Positions 16,785-26,413 of a stretch of 64,000 bases of DNA are shown in pieces. The position numbers and the translations under genes are program-made. Within the stretch, counting starts at the first letter, position 1; every line of letters starts with the position of its first letter. The DNA is from Bacillota bacterium (GTDB lineage Bacteria > Bacillota > UBA4882 > UBA8346), in assembly GCA_029974635.1 (NCBI GenBank), contig JARKQY010000048.1, positions 62,001-126,000 of the forward strand, read 5' to 3'. The notes beneath the pieces were generated by a model. That model ran no database searches. It was given only the letters and a program-made list of their open reading frames with translations, and was not told the origin of the DNA.

Positions 16785-17435
16785 ATGAACCCTAAAACTG
16801 ATAAACTTGATCTACGTGTACAAAGAACACGTAAGCTTTTATTCGATGCCTTATTGCTTCTTATTAAGGAAAAGGGTTTTGAGAGTATCAATGTAAAAAA
16901 CATATGCGATAGGGCGTTAGTGCATCGAACTACATTTTACAAACATTACGAAGATAAGTACGATCTGCTCTATCAAGGGGCAAGGACTATGTTTGACCAA
17001 TTATCGTCAACCGTTAATTTCCCTGATATTACGCCTGAATCTGTTTCTAGTGGTATAGTTCCAACGCATTTAATCTCTTTATTTCATCATGCAGCCGAGC
17101 ACAAAGAATTTTATCAAATGATGCTAAATATCTATCACAACAATATTTTCAACAGAATGTTAAAAACTTATTTAGTTGAACGCTCACTCTACCGGTTGCA
17201 ATATGGTACATTGAATGACAAAAAACCTAAAATACCTCATTTAATTATAGCTCGTTTCAGTGTAGGAGCTGTAAGTGATACGTTAACCTGGTGGCTGGAA
17301 AAGAATATGCCTTACACTCCCGAAGAAATGGCAAATTACATGGCATCACTGTTGGGATATGGAATTTTTCATGCTTATGGTTTAACTACTGAAAATACAA
17401 AAATCCGGCTGAAGCCGGATTTAAATGACCATTAA
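16785..17435 (+). CDS. TetR family regulator (YcgE/DhaS-like)
   Basis: 216 residues. Helix-turn-helix at residues ~9-55 (RTRKLLFDALLLLIKEKGFE, ICDRALVHRTTFYKHYEDKY), then an all-helical C-terminal domain with RFSVGAVSDTLTWWLEKNMPYTPEEMA, typical of the TetR subgroup with the TetR_C_7/8-type domain. Start taken at the second ATG (spacing 9 from AAAAGG). Divergent from the dead SDR gene and probably its former regulator. Its last codons overlap a hairpin used as a terminator by the convergent ABC operon. Confidence 0.82.
   Translation: MNPKTDKLDLRVQRTRKLLFDALLLLIKEKGFESINVKNICDRALVHRTTFYKHYEDKYDLLYQGARTMFDQLSSTVNFPDITPESVSSGIVPTHLISLFHHAAEHKEFYQMMLNIYHNNIFNRMLKTYLVERSLYRLQYGTLNDKKPKIPHLIIARFSVGAVSDTLTWWLEKNMPYTPEEMANYMASLLGYGIFHAYGLTTENTKIRLKPDLNDH
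17389..17422 (-). terminator. Terminator of the amino-acid ABC operon, inside the 3' end of tetR
   Basis: AAATCCGGC (17401-17409), TGAA loop, GCCGGATTT (17414-17422). Read leftward the stem is followed by TTTTTGTATTTTC, a good U-tract. It lies 35 bp past the stop of the leftward permease gene and within codons of the convergent TetR gene. Confidence 0.75.
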
Positions 17436-17456
17436 ATTCACCTTGAATATCACGAT

Positions 17457-18140
17457 TTAATGCGCCTGGGCCTGGTGTCTCATCCGGTGCTGCTGTTTCC
17501 GGGCCAGAACCGACAGGGTGTAATTCATGAGAAAATAAGTCGCGGCCAACATGGTGAAGAGCAAAAAAACCTGCGCTTCCGAACCATACTGGCCCATGAT
17601 GATCATCCCTTTACCGGTCAGCTCTTCAATTCCGACTGCCCATAAAAAAGAGGTATCCTTAATGACCGTGACGCATTGGGAGACGATCAACGGGATCATA
17701 TTCCGAAAAGCCTGAGGCAAGATGATATGGATCAGTGTCTTTAGGTACGTAAACCCTTGCGAACGGGCAGCTTCCCATTGGCCCTTGCCGATTGAGTTCA
17801 GACCCCCCCGGATAATCTCGGCAAAGGCAGCCGAAGTGAAAATGGTGAAGGCGACAATCCCCAGTTGTAACGGAGGCAAGGGCAACATGATCCGCGCCGC
17901 CAGGATGAAAAGGAGATTGGGAATATTCCGTACTACTTCCACATAAGTTCCCGCCAGTTTAGCAAAGATGCCGGCCTTGACGGAACGGGCCACTCCCAGA
18001 ATTATCCCAAAGAACAAGCTGCAAAGGATGCTTCCGCCCGAGATGAGGAAGGTCAGCCACAAACCCCGGCCTAAAAATACCATGTTCTCGGGTTGAAGGA
18101 GTTCCGATAGATCCTTCCATATTTCCATTAACCCTTGCAT
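17457..18140 (-). CDS. Polar amino-acid ABC transporter permease 2
   Basis: 227 residues, His/Glu/Gln/Arg/opine family permease (GltK/GlnP-like). It has five or so membrane helices and the EAA loop [32 protein letters not shown], which contacts the ATPase. Start at ATG 18140, which overlaps the TAA of the previous permease by one base (TAATG) and has GGAGG upstream; a longer frame upstream is not used. Last gene of the operon substrate-binding protein, permease 1, permease 2. Confidence 0.9.
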   Translation of the reverse strand: MQGLMEIWKDLSELLQPENMVFLGRGLWLTFLISGGSILCSLFFGIILGVARSVKAGIFAKLAGTYVEVVRNIPNLLFILAARIMLPLPPLQLGIVAFTIFTSAAFAEIIRGGLNSIGKGQWEAARSQGFTYLKTLIHIILPQAFRNMIPLIVSQCVTVIKDTSFLWAVGIEELTGKGMIIMGQYGSEAQVFLLFTMLAATYFLMNYTLSVLARKQQHRMRHQAQAH

Positions 18141-18811
18141 TATGCCGACACCTCCGCTCTCCGCTCCAGATGCCGCGCCAGTTGAGCCAATGGAAAGCAA
18201 AGTATGAAATAGAGCAGGCCGGTAACGACATAGGCCGGCCCATAATAAATATTGCCGCTGGACCAGGAGTCAGCCCGGTACATCAAGTCGCCTCCGGCTA
18301 CCATCGCCATCACCGAAGTGTTTTTAATCAGAAAAACCGCTTGATTGGTTAATGGCGGAAAAACTATCCTTTGCGCCTGGGGAAGAATGATATACCGCAT
18401 TGCTTCCCAATAATTGAAACCTTGGGAAAGAGCCGCTTCCCGCTGGCCTTTTGGAATCGCCTGAATCCCGGCACGGATGACTTCGGCGATATAAGCGCCA
18501 TGATATACCCCGACGCCAATTACACCTACCCACAAGACGGGAAGGACGATTCCGATTTTGGGAAGTCCGTTGTAAAGAAAGAAGACCTGGATGACCAGCG
18601 GTGTATTTTGAATAAACTCCACATAGCACCGGCTGGCCCTCTTGGCGAATTTCCAGTGGGAAGCGCCGAGCATACCAAAGATGACCCCGAGCGCCAACGC
18701 CACGCCCAGGGCCAAAACGGCAACCAGGGCCGTGATGCCGAAGCCTTCGATAAAAACGTTCCCGTCTTTAAGTAACGCTTCCCATTTAAACCAGGCAAAG
18801 GGACCCACCAT
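18140..18811 (-). CDS. Polar amino-acid ABC transporter permease 1
   Basis: 223 residues of the same permease family (GltJ-like). Helices include [20 protein letters not shown] and [23 protein letters not shown] loop: [20 protein letters not shown] then [19 protein letters not shown]. It starts at an ATG immediately after the TAA of the binding protein and overlaps permease 2 by one nt, so translation is coupled. Forms the membrane heterodimer with the downstream permease. Confidence 0.9.
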   Translation of the reverse strand: MVGPFAWFKWEALLKDGNVFIEGFGITALVAVLALGVALALGVIFGMLGASHWKFAKRASRCYVEFIQNTPLVIQVFFLYNGLPKIGIVLPVLWVGVIGVGVYHGAYIAEVIRAGIQAIPKGQREAALSQGFNYWEAMRYIILPQAQRIVFPPLTNQAVFLIKNTSVMAMVAGGDLMYRADSWSSGNIYYGPAYVVTGLLYFILCFPLAQLARHLERRAEVSA

Positions 18812-19603
18812 TTATTTCAGCTTCCACTTCTTAATCAGCTTATCCAATTGTCCGGAATTTTTAAGCCCGACAATGGTCTCGTTCACCAGCGCAGCCAAAC
18901 CTTCATTACTTTTTTTCGAAGCCACCCCATAGTTTTGTGGACTGAACCGTTCCGGCAGAATCACCGTGGACTTATCAACGTAACCGGAAAGAATCGCCAC
19001 ATCCACCGAGAAGCCGTCAACCCGTCCGGAATCCAGCGCCGCCTTGATCTCCGGGTAAGTAGCGAACTCCAGAAACTCTACTTTTATCCCCAATTTATCG
19101 GCTTCGGCTTGGACCGCCGCGCGGGAAGTCGCGCTTTGCGCCACGCCGATCTTCTTCCCGTCCAGGTCCTTTAAGCTTTTGTATCCCGGTTTTTTCTTCA
19201 CCAATAAGCCCACCCCGTCGGTGAAGTACGGGTCCGAAAAGTTATAGCTCAACTTCCGTTCTTCAGTGATGGTAAAAGTGGCAATGACCAAGTCGAGTTC
19301 GTTATTGTCCAATAGCGGGCCGCGGGTTTTAGCGGTTACGCCCTGTAAGGCCAGCTTGTTTTTATTGCCCAGGATTTTTTGGGCGATGACCCGGGCGATC
19401 TCAATCTCAAAACCGTCAATTTTATTGGTTTTGGGATCACGATAACCAAAGTTGGGAACGTCGACTTTTACACCGACCTTCAAAACACCCCGGTCTTTGA
19501 TGGCTTTCACCTCAGGGGCGTCATTGGTCGCCGCCAGAGATGAAATGACTAAAAAACTGCCGCTAAGGACCAGAATTGCGCAAATAGAGATCCACTTTTT
19601 CAT
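18812..19603 (-). CDS. Extracellular amino-acid-binding protein (family 3)
   Basis: 263 residues with a signal peptide (KWISICAILVLSGSFLVISS, cleavage near SLAA). The mature protein shows the family 3 pattern: RGVLKVGVKVDVPNFGYRDP, GFEIEIARVIAQKILG, ELDLVIATFTITEERKLSYNFSDPY and LDGKKIGVAQSATSRAAVQAE. It resembles aspartate/glutamate binding proteins (PEB1-like) most. ATG after AAGGAGGAACAAT. No lipobox cysteine is visible, so retention would depend on the permease or on a periplasm, which fits the diderm idea but does not prove it. Confidence 0.9.
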   Translation of the reverse strand: MKKWISICAILVLSGSFLVISSLAATNDAPEVKAIKDRGVLKVGVKVDVPNFGYRDPKTNKIDGFEIEIARVIAQKILGNKNKLALQGVTAKTRGPLLDNNELDLVIATFTITEERKLSYNFSDPYFTDGVGLLVKKKPGYKSLKDLDGKKIGVAQSATSRAAVQAEADKLGIKVEFLEFATYPEIKAALDSGRVDGFSVDVAILSGYVDKSTVILPERFSPQNYGVASKKSNEGLAALVNETIVGLKNSGQLDKLIKKWKLK

Positions 19604-19656
19604 ATTGTTCCTCCTTAGAAATTTTTATCAATTAACCTCCGGTATCCGAAGGTAAT

Positions 19657-20382
19657 TTATCGTAAAATCCGGCTTAAGAAAGCTTTGGTCCGCTCTTGAG
19701 TAGGATTATTGAAAAAATGTTCCGGCGGACCATCCTCCAGAATCACTCCTTCATCCATAAAGATAACCCGATCCCCCACCTCTTTCGCAAAGCTCATCTC
19801 ATGGGTAACCACCACCATGGTGATCCCTTCATGAGCCAAATCGATCATCACATCCAATACTTCCTTAATCATCTCCGGATCCAAAGCCGAGGTGGGCTCG
19901 TCAAAAAGCATTATCTTAGGATGCATATTCAAGGCGCGGGCAATTGCAACCCGTTGCTGTTGCCCTCCGGAGAGTTGGGACGGATATGCGCCGGCTTTTT
20001 CTTTCAGGCCGACCCGCTCCAGGTATCTCATCCCTGTGGATTCCGCTTCTTCCCTGGATACTTTCCGGATCAGCGTCGGAGCCAGGGTGAGATTTTCCAA
20101 AACCGTCTTATGGGGATACAGATTAAATTGTTGAAACACCATCCCGATGGATTGCCGGACCTTGTGGACGGGGGCTTTATGGGCTGTAATCTCCACTCCG
20201 TCAACGATTACCCTGCCATAGCTGGGTTTTTCCAACAGATTGATACACCGGATCAAAGTGCTCTTCCCCGAACCGCTAGGCCCGATGACCACTAGTTTTT
20301 CTCCCGTCGCCACCTGCAAGTCGATCTCCTTGAGTACTTGAAGATGACCGAAATGTTTATGAACGCCTTCCAACTTAATCAA
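19657..20382 (-). CDS. Polar amino-acid ABC transporter ATP-binding protein (GlnQ-like)
   Basis: 241 residues. Walker [11 protein letters not shown]-loop [18 protein letters not shown], signature [15 protein letters not shown], Walker [17 protein letters not shown], switch VVVTHEM. These are all diagnostic for the GlnQ/GltL branch. I use a TTG start at 20382 ([12 protein letters not shown]) because GGAGGT lies 9 nt upstream; the frame continues upstream without a ribosome site. First gene of the operon, ahead of the binding protein and both permeases. Confidence 0.9.
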   Translation of the reverse strand: MIKLEGVHKHFGHLQVLKEIDLQVATGEKLVVIGPSGSGKSTLIRCINLLEKPSYGRVIVDGVEITAHKAPVHKVRQSIGMVFQQFNLYPHKTVLENLTLAPTLIRKVSREEAESTGMRYLERVGLKEKAGAYPSQLSGGQQQRVAIARALNMHPKIMLFDEPTSALDPEMIKEVLDVMIDLAHEGITMVVVTHEMSFAKEVGDRVIFMDEGVILEDGPPEHFFNNPTQERTKAFLSRILR

Positions 20383-20672
20383 TGCCGGTGTACCTCCATC
20401 CCCCGCCTTAAACCAAGCAATCCCCTCCAAATATCTGCTGCCAAATGATATTAAAACCAACTGGACGGGGCCAAATATATTACATATAGTTTACGTTAAA
20501 AGATTCTTTTTTCCTCCTTCTGTTTGGTTAAATTTGCGCCAAAAAAAGAAATGCTTTTTAATAAAGCATTCAACCGGACTTTATCCAATACTTAATCGAG
20601 TCATGGGAGATGATCGATGACTTCACACGCAAACTAAAATGCCATTAACATGACGCAATACTTCTCCCTTTG

Positions 20673-20714
20673 AAAAGTTAAAGCCCGCGGAAAATTCCCC
20701 GGGCTTTAACTTTT
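20673..20714. terminator. Strong bidirectional terminator-like hairpin
   Basis: AAAAGTTAAAGCCCG (20673-20687) and CGGGCTTTAACTTTT (20700-20714) form a perfect 15-bp stem with a 12-nt loop. It sits at the stop codon of the leftward AraC gene. The 290-bp gap between this and the ABC ATPase start holds the ABC promoter region and no gene. Confidence 0.85.
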
Positions 20715-21546
20715 AATTCTCTATGGGTATCATGATTTCCACTTTGCATTTGTCAATCTTCTCATCCCACTCGATATATCTTTCGATTGTGGGCAAATCA
20801 CTCTGCCGGTATTCACTTTGAGGAAGAAACTCTCCATATATACGGCTCCATGTGTTTTTCAAAACATCTTCCGGAATGGCCCCCTTTGCCTCGAACACCA
20901 GCCAGGCGGATTTCGGATATACGTATCTGTCAAATCCCGGTATCTCATTTCCATCATATTCAAAGCCACACATATAGTCGTTACTGCCGTCGTCGCCGAA
21001 GCCAAAGCACAGCCCCAGGGAAATAAAGCCTTCACCGGCGATTTCCTGCATTTTTTCCAAACTGCCGTCAGATTTGACGATGGCCCACGTGCCGCCTCCA
21101 TAGGGAGTCGTGCGCCGCACTCCCAGCACTTGAAAGGAATCTTTTTCAATGATTCTGTAGTCCATTTTATCAACCCCTTTAATTATTAAAGTAAAGTGAA
21201 GGCGTGAGTAGAATTTCAGTTGGGTGTCCGTCTTTCGTACTATATTGGGAGCAATGCCGTGCATACGTTTGAAGGCAACCCCAAAAGCATCCGCTGATTC
21301 ATAACCATATTGCAGCGCAATATCCAGTATCCGTTTATCCGTGTTTTGAATCTCATGCGCCGCGTTGGTCAATCTTCGCCGGCGAATATACTCCGATAAA
21401 GGAATGCCGGTAATCTGCACAAAAGATCGCTGGAATACCGTATAAGGACTTGCAATAATTCGGCTGATCTCACCGGGAGATATTTCGTCGCACAAATGAT
21501 CTTCAACATAATCAATAACGGCATTCATCCTGTCAACCCACTCCAC
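20713..21546 (-). CDS. AraC family regulator with GyrI-like effector-binding domain
   Basis: 277 residues. The N-terminal AraC DNA-binding domain (residues ~1-105) has both helix-turn-helix units, SPGEISRIIASPYTVFQRSF and ILDIALQYGYESADAFGVAF. The C-terminal domain (~125-277) is of the GyrI/Rob/BmrR-C type: YRIIEKDSFQVLGVRRTTPY, SAWLVFEAKGAIPEDVLKNT, and the closing KCKVEIMIPI. This fused layout is common in regulators of drug or antibiotic responses. Start at GTG 21546, 6 nt after AGGAGG; the ATG frame start lies before the ribosome site. Its target is not obvious here. Confidence 0.85.
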   Translation of the reverse strand: MEWVDRMNAVIDYVEDHLCDEISPGEISRIIASPYTVFQRSFVQITGIPLSEYIRRRRLTNAAHEIQNTDKRILDIALQYGYESADAFGVAFKRMHGIAPNIVRKTDTQLKFYSRLHFTLIIKGVDKMDYRIIEKDSFQVLGVRRTTPYGGGTWAIVKSDGSLEKMQEIAGEGFISLGLCFGFGDDGSNDYMCGFEYDGNEIPGFDRYVYPKSAWLVFEAKGAIPEDVLKNTWSRIYGEFLPQSEYRQSDLPTIERYIEWDEKIDKCKVEIMIPIEN

Positions 21547-21605
21547 TCCAAAACCTCCTTGCATATTTATTATACAGGGATAAATTACTGCCTTCCCGTT
21601 AGTTC

Positions 21606-22946
21606 CTAAACAGATATTGACGGAACCGTATTATAACAATCTTTCTCCACATCCTGCAGGTAAACCAATTCCAATTGTCCTTCCCGCTTCAGCCGTTCAA
21701 AAGCCTCTTCAGCTCCTTTCCGGCAACTCTTGCAAGCATGCCACGGGATGATGACTGCAGCTACCATCTTCCCCGCTCTCCGCTGCTTAGCAGCGGCAGA
21801 AATAATTACCCGGTAGCCGCTGCACTCTTCACAACGCCGGATCTCTTCCTGTTGCTTTTCCAGGATCTCATCGGTATCATAATAAATATGGCGCTGTCTT
21901 TTATAGAAGGGCCCCGGGCCAAAAACTTCATCCAAATCAATTTTCCGGCGGCGTTGCCATACTTCCTGCAAAAAACCGACATTCCGCCGCACCGCTTCTT
22001 TAACTGCCGCCGGCGCCTCCGCAGGACCAGGTCCCGGCTCCTGGACGGTCGTGTAATCCAGGCCGGCCAAAGCCAGGATAATCCCCACATTCACATATGG
22101 CAGCGCTCCTTCGATAGAGTAGCCGCCTTCCAGAACCACAATATCCGGTTGAAGCAACTCGGTGAGCCGGGCGTAGCCCCGGGCCGTAACGTTCATATTC
22201 GTTAATGGGTCACTGTAATGGTTATCTTGTCCAGCGGCGTTAATAATGATATCAGGTTTAAAATCGGCTAAAACCGGCAAAACGAACTGTTCCAAGCCGT
22301 AAAGCATCTCGCTGTCACCGCTCTGGGGCGGCAAAGGCAAATTAAGAGTCAGGGCGTAAGCTCCCGGCCCACCCAGTTCATTGACAGCTCCGGTCCCGGG
22401 ATACAACGTACGGCCGTCCTGATGCAGGCAGATATGAAGTACGTCCGGATCATTGTAATAAATATCCTGACTACCGTCGGCATGATGGGCATCGGTGTCA
22501 ACTACCGCAATCTTCATCCGGGTCCCGTAAGTATGCCGTAGATGCTCGATGATAATCGCTTCGTTATTAATGGTACAAAAACCGCGGGAACCGTGAACCA
22601 GCCTCATTGCATGATGTCCGGGTGGACGCAGCAGGGCGAAAGCCCGATCCACTTCCCGATTCATCACCTTGTGGGCTGCAGTAATAGTCCCTCCGGCAGC
22701 CACCAAATGGGATTTGGTGCAAACGGATTTCACGTCCGGAATACAAATATGGGCCCGCTGTATATCCTGTTCATTAGCGATTTCCGGTTTAAACTCAACC
22801 AATCCCGGAAGGTCCAGCAAACCTTCCTCGACGATCTGATCCCGGGTATAAAGCAACCGTTCTTCCCGCTCCGGATGGTCCGCGCTGATAGCCCAGTCGA
22901 AAGCCGGGAAAAAAACCAGTCCCAACCGTTTGCCCGCTCTTTTCAT
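21606..22946 (-). CDS. Histone deacetylase superfamily hydrolase with C-terminal cysteine-rich extension
   Basis: 446 residues. The arginase/deacetylase fold (1-~310) has RPPGHHA, the zinc ligands in VVDTDAHHADGSQ, GQDNHYSDPL and EGGYS, so the active site is complete. Bacterial relatives hydrolyse acetylpolyamines or act in acetoin utilisation (AcuC). Residues ~320-446 are an extra helical part with two CxxC pairs (RCEECSGY, ACKSCRKG) that could bind zinc; I know of no named domain for it. It starts 5 nt after the hydantoinase stop, so the two are translationally coupled. This suggests an amide or lactam catabolic pair. Confidence 0.85.
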   Translation of the reverse strand: MKRAGKRLGLVFFPAFDWAISADHPEREERLLYTRDQIVEEGLLDLPGLVEFKPEIANEQDIQRAHICIPDVKSVCTKSHLVAAGGTITAAHKVMNREVDRAFALLRPPGHHAMRLVHGSRGFCTINNEAIIIEHLRHTYGTRMKIAVVDTDAHHADGSQDIYYNDPDVLHICLHQDGRTLYPGTGAVNELGGPGAYALTLNLPLPPQSGDSEMLYGLEQFVLPVLADFKPDIIINAAGQDNHYSDPLTNMNVTARGYARLTELLQPDIVVLEGGYSIEGALPYVNVGIILALAGLDYTTVQEPGPGPAEAPAAVKEAVRRNVGFLQEVWQRRRKIDLDEVFGPGPFYKRQRHIYYDTDEILEKQQEEIRRCEECSGYRVIISAAAKQRRAGKMVAAVIIPWHACKSCRKGAEEAFERLKREGQLELVYLQDVEKDCYNTVPSISV

Positions 22947-22950
22947 CCGG

Positions 22951-24675
22951 CTATTCCTTCTTTCCGTATTGCACCCAGGCGTATGGGATTTTAACCCGGT
23001 TTATCCCCGGTCTGACCTGGGCTTTAAGGGAAAAAATTTTCCCTGCCGTATAAAACCCCCGGACTACATTAAAAACTTCTTCGTCGCCGATCTCAATCTC
23101 CGGCGCCTCCTGATAAGCTCCGGTACGGACCGCGAAATCAGCCGCCTTCTCCAAAGCCATCCGGCGTGCTTTCCTAACATCAAACAACATGGCCCGTTGG
23201 ATATCTTCCATCAGATCCAATTCAGGCACCACCAATTTCCCCAATGCAGTATCGGCGCGTAAATTGATAGCTACCGTAGGCCGGCTGACAGCTGCTCCTA
23301 TGGCATTGGCAGCTTCGGCGCAAGGCAGTACCTGATAGTCTATCCCCATGGCAGCCGCAATCTTCGGAAGGAAATATCCGGCCGGGCCTCCCATGCCGAT
23401 TAGTTTTTCCGGTTTCAGTTCCCGCGGAGCCAGCACCTCTGATACGGTGTAGACCGGTATATTGTTAAGGTATTTTAGTACCAAACCGATTTCCCTTACC
23501 GCCTTTTCGCAAAAAGCGGCAATGATGCGCCGCGCCAATTCTTCGGCCGCCAATCCGGCCTCCCTTCCAACCCGTTCCAATTCAACCCGGGCCTTTTTCA
23601 CATCGCCCAAAGGGACGTCTTCCAAGACAATGACTGCGTCGGTCGGAGTCAAACAGGGACCTCCCAAGGCGACGGGCGGACCTTCCCGTTCCGGGCCGAT
23701 TTGTAAACTGCCGTCCGACCAGCGAATCTGGCTGTCGCCGCCCAGTCCGACGGAACGGGTAAAAAATGCCGGGACAAGGGTACGATAGTTGGCGATCACC
23801 GCTCCATCCCTTTCTCCCAATGGCTCACCCTTTACCAGTACGGCAATCTCAGTGGTAGTCCCGCCGATATCCAAGGTTATTGCCGTATGGCTTTCCGAAT
23901 ATTCTCCCAGCGCCAAAGCGCCCATGATACTGGCTGCCGGGCCGGAGAGCACCGTTTCCAGCGGCCGGACCAACGATTCCGGTAAATACATGGTACCGCC
24001 GTCGGCCTTTAAAAGAAAGATTGGATCCTGAATGCCATACCGGCCTGAAATTCCTTTCACCATGGAAGCAAACTCAGCCTGCAGCCGGAATATACTTGCG
24101 TTAAGAAACGCCGTAACCACCCGGCGGGGAAAGTTCAACCGTCCCGACAAACGGTGCCCCAGTGTAACCGCGTTAAACTCCGGGAACTCATGGCGTACCA
24201 GTTCTTCGATTTCTAGTTCATGACTTGGGTTGCGCACCGAAAACTTGCCGACAACGGCCAAAGCACGGATCCCGTTTCGCCGGATCCTTTGAAGCGTCTG
24301 CCGGACTTCCTCTGCATTCAACGGTTCCGTCTCCCGCCCCCGGTGATCGATGGCTCCGGCTACCGGGAAACTGGGAAAAGGGAACTCCAGATCGGTCGGA
24401 TTCACTCCCGGGCCATGGGTTATGATGACGGCGGCCGGTTCGCCCCGTCCTTCCATAATGGCGTTGGTGGTCAACGTAGTACTGAGATGGAGTCGCAGAC
24501 TTTGCTCTTCCGGGTGCGGGATGTTTGACGCGATTCGTTCCAGGACCGTAGTGGTAGTTGAAAGCAGATCCTGATGATTGGTGGGGCAGCTGGCAATGGC
24601 AATCAGATTACCGTCTTGCACAAAAGCGGCATTGGTATTGGTGCCGCCGACATCGATCCCGATGATGCGGGACAT
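22951..24675 (-). CDS. Hydantoinase/oxoprolinase family protein, subunit A type (HyuA-like)
   Basis: 574 residues. The N-terminal ATPase-fold entry SRIIGIDVGGTNTNAAFVQD, a middle TTLTTNAIMEGRG, and a second actin-like site TLDIGGTTTEIAVL are diagnostic of the HyuA / 5-oxoprolinase family, which uses ATP to open hydantoin or lactam rings. It is shorter than the ~700-residue stand-alone members, and no HyuB follows; instead it is coupled to a deacetylase-like hydrolase. The metal/ATP core MGGPAGYFLPKIAAAMG is present. ATG after AAGGTGAT. Its first ~190 codons recur as a broken copy 11 kb away. Confidence 0.85.
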   Translation of the reverse strand: MSRIIGIDVGGTNTNAAFVQDGNLIAIASCPTNHQDLLSTTTTVLERIASNIPHPEEQSLRLHLSTTLTTNAIMEGRGEPAAVIITHGPGVNPTDLEFPFPSFPVAGAIDHRGRETEPLNAEEVRQTLQRIRRNGIRALAVVGKFSVRNPSHELEIEELVRHEFPEFNAVTLGHRLSGRLNFPRRVVTAFLNASIFRLQAEFASMVKGISGRYGIQDPIFLLKADGGTMYLPESLVRPLETVLSGPAASIMGALALGEYSESHTAITLDIGGTTTEIAVLVKGEPLGERDGAVIANYRTLVPAFFTRSVGLGGDSQIRWSDGSLQIGPEREGPPVALGGPCLTPTDAVIVLEDVPLGDVKKARVELERVGREAGLAAEELARRIIAAFCEKAVREIGLVLKYLNNIPVYTVSEVLAPRELKPEKLIGMGGPAGYFLPKIAAAMGIDYQVLPCAEAANAIGAAVSRPTVAINLRADTALGKLVVPELDLMEDIQRAMLFDVRKARRMALEKAADFAVRTGAYQEAPEIEIGDEEVFNVVRGFYTAGKIFSLKAQVRPGINRVKIPYAWVQYGKKE

Positions 24676-24703
24676 GAGTCATCACCTTGATCCAATAATT
24701 TCT
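24121..24703. repeat. Source copy of a ~583-bp duplicated segment
   Basis: Matches 35334-35915 in the same orientation. By eye I count about 22 differences including one 1-base deletion in the other copy, roughly 96 percent identity. It covers the first ~185 codons of the hydantoinase gene plus 28 bp of its leader. Flanks differ sharply on both sides. Confidence 0.9.
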
Positions 24704-24916
24704 TGCCTCAAGTATTCATTATTTTTCCCCCTTTTTCCTCCCGACAAATTAGATTTTATCTCGTACTCCGACTAGAAACAAGTTACATCAAACTTTGAAT
24801 CACCAGGCTAACCCTTTTCCCTTTTAACTTCACTCTTGAAAGTTAAACTTTTTTAGCTCTTACTTTCTTTATAATCGTAAATGATATTAAATGATTACCA
24901 TAAGCCTTATCGCAGT

Positions 24917-24979
24917 GCATTATCGATGGATCATGAAATCTTTTTAACCTTAAAAATCAAAGAATATATTTGGGAGTAA
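24917..24979 (+). pseudogene. 20-codon relic of an MMPL transporter
   Basis: The frame reads ALSMDHEIFLTLKIKEYIWE then a stop. LSMDHEIFLTLKIKE matches LSMDYEIFLTLRIKEE of the intact MMPL gene (about 15304-15350) at both protein and DNA level. It overlaps the 3' end of the leftward AraC gene. A debris fragment of a second exporter gene. Confidence 0.6.
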
Positions 24980-25898
24980 AGTCTGAGAGAAGCCGGAATT
25001 CTTGACGATAGTCTGATGGTGTATGACCAGTAAGACGCCGGAAGGTCCGGGAGAAATGAGAGAGGTCGCTGAAACCGACTCGTTCAATAATCTCTGACAA
25101 AGGCAACGGAGTATCCCGAATTAAAAAATAGGCCAATTGAATTCTTAAGTTGATGAGATAGTTGTGGATGGTCGTCCCGGTAGCGGCATAAAAAAGGTCC
25201 ATCAAAGAAGTCCGATTGATGTGAAAGACCTCGGTGAGTTCTTCGATGGTAATTTTTTGCTGATAGTTTCGATGAATATATAAAACTATTCTGTCTACTT
25301 CCGGAGAATTACTTGGAGGGACATCTATCGGGTTAGGTTCTTTTAATGAATAAAGCTGTTCCAGGAAAAATAGCAATTCAATCAAGAAAGAGCGTCCCCG
25401 GCATGGCCAAGTTTCCGGATCCGGTTGTTCCTCATATTCATTAATAATGAATTTCATAAGCTTGGCGGCTTTCTGGGCAGATAGGGGACCAACGGGTAAT
25501 TGACCGTAAAACTTGAGGGTTCGGTCCAAAAAGGGTTTCAGCCAGAAAAGGTCATAATAGGAGGTAGGATTCAAATCGGTTCGACTCCGGATATTTTCAT
25601 AGTTAAACGCGCTGTTAATGACCCAAGGATGGAAGTAGACGGCTTGGGCTGAAAGATTACGGCTGTCGACTGCGGTAAATGATTCAGTTTCATTAAAACA
25701 ATAAATAACCGGCGCTCTAAAAACCACCCGTTTCTCTCGCATATTTAGAATTCCAGTTCCTTGCCGGATGAATAGAATCCGGAAGCTTTGGATGTTTTCC
25801 ATATCAGGGTTCAATTCTTCACAAGGGTTGCAAATCAGCGGCGCTTGCCAATCAGGATGCTGCTTTCCGAAAGTTGCTATTTCGGAAAATTTATTCAT
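24957..25898 (-). CDS. AraC family regulator
   Basis: 313 residues. N-terminal cupin-like sensing domain (~25-110: FRILFIRQGTGILNMREKRVVFRAPVIYC), helical linker, and C-terminal AraC DNA-binding domain (~215-300: ITIEELTEVFHINRTSLMDLFYAATG and LSEIIERVGFSDLSHFSRTFRRLTGHTPSDYR). Upstream of and in the same direction as the hydantoinase-deacetylase pair, so it is a candidate regulator of it. Ribosome site AGGAGG. A decayed copy of part of this gene lies at 32272-32355. Confidence 0.87.
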   Translation of the reverse strand: MNKFSEIATFGKQHPDWQAPLICNPCEELNPDMENIQSFRILFIRQGTGILNMREKRVVFRAPVIYCFNETESFTAVDSRNLSAQAVYFHPWVINSAFNYENIRSRTDLNPTSYYDLFWLKPFLDRTLKFYGQLPVGPLSAQKAAKLMKFIINEYEEQPDPETWPCRGRSFLIELLFFLEQLYSLKEPNPIDVPPSNSPEVDRIVLYIHRNYQQKITIEELTEVFHINRTSLMDLFYAATGTTIHNYLINLRIQLAYFLIRDTPLPLSEIIERVGFSDLSHFSRTFRRLTGHTPSDYRQEFRLLSDFTPKYIL

Positions 25899-26358
25899 TG
25901 ATAATAGACCTCCTAAAACGTTAAAGTTTTCTTGTGAATCATCACTGAAACGATAGTTTATATAGTTTGGGTATAAGGGGGCGCTTTTTTTCGATACATA
26001 CGTAGAAGGATAATTTCACTTAATAACCTAAATTAACTACTCAAACGCATAGCTTGGAGATTTCGTTAATGTTACCATATCGGTGCAAAAGCTATAGTAT
26101 ATATGGTATAATGGCGTCGGAAAAACAATGAGTTGGTTCAAACAACCTTGAATCTGGAGGTTTTCATATATTGTAAACCGAAATCATTAATAGGTGCCAA
26201 ATTTTATTAATAATTACTAATAAAAAACTATTCGCTAAAATATATTTATTTTATTATTTTATGAAAATTTATTTATTCAGACAAGATGTCCTCTGTCATC
26301 AAGCCTCCGCTTTTTATCATAAATTTAGTAAGAGTCGACAGTTGTCAATCGATAAATG

Positions 26359-26380
26359 ACATTTGTCATATGACAAATGT
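26359..26380. promoter_or_regulatory. Perfect 22-bp palindrome upstream of the giant kinase
   Basis: ACATTTGTCAT followed directly by its exact reverse complement. It ends 33 bp before the kinase ATG, with related words upstream (GTTGTCAATC, AATGAC). A likely operator. The rest of the 515-bp gap 25899-26413 is AT-rich with TATAAT at about 26105 and no gene I can support. Confidence 0.6.
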
Positions 26381-26413
26381 AGCAATCTGTTTCCTGAGGA
26401 AAGGAAGAGCATC

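Noticed and set aside
22542..22994. 150-codon frame opposite the deacetylase gene
   Set aside because: Antisense shadow of a strongly supported gene.
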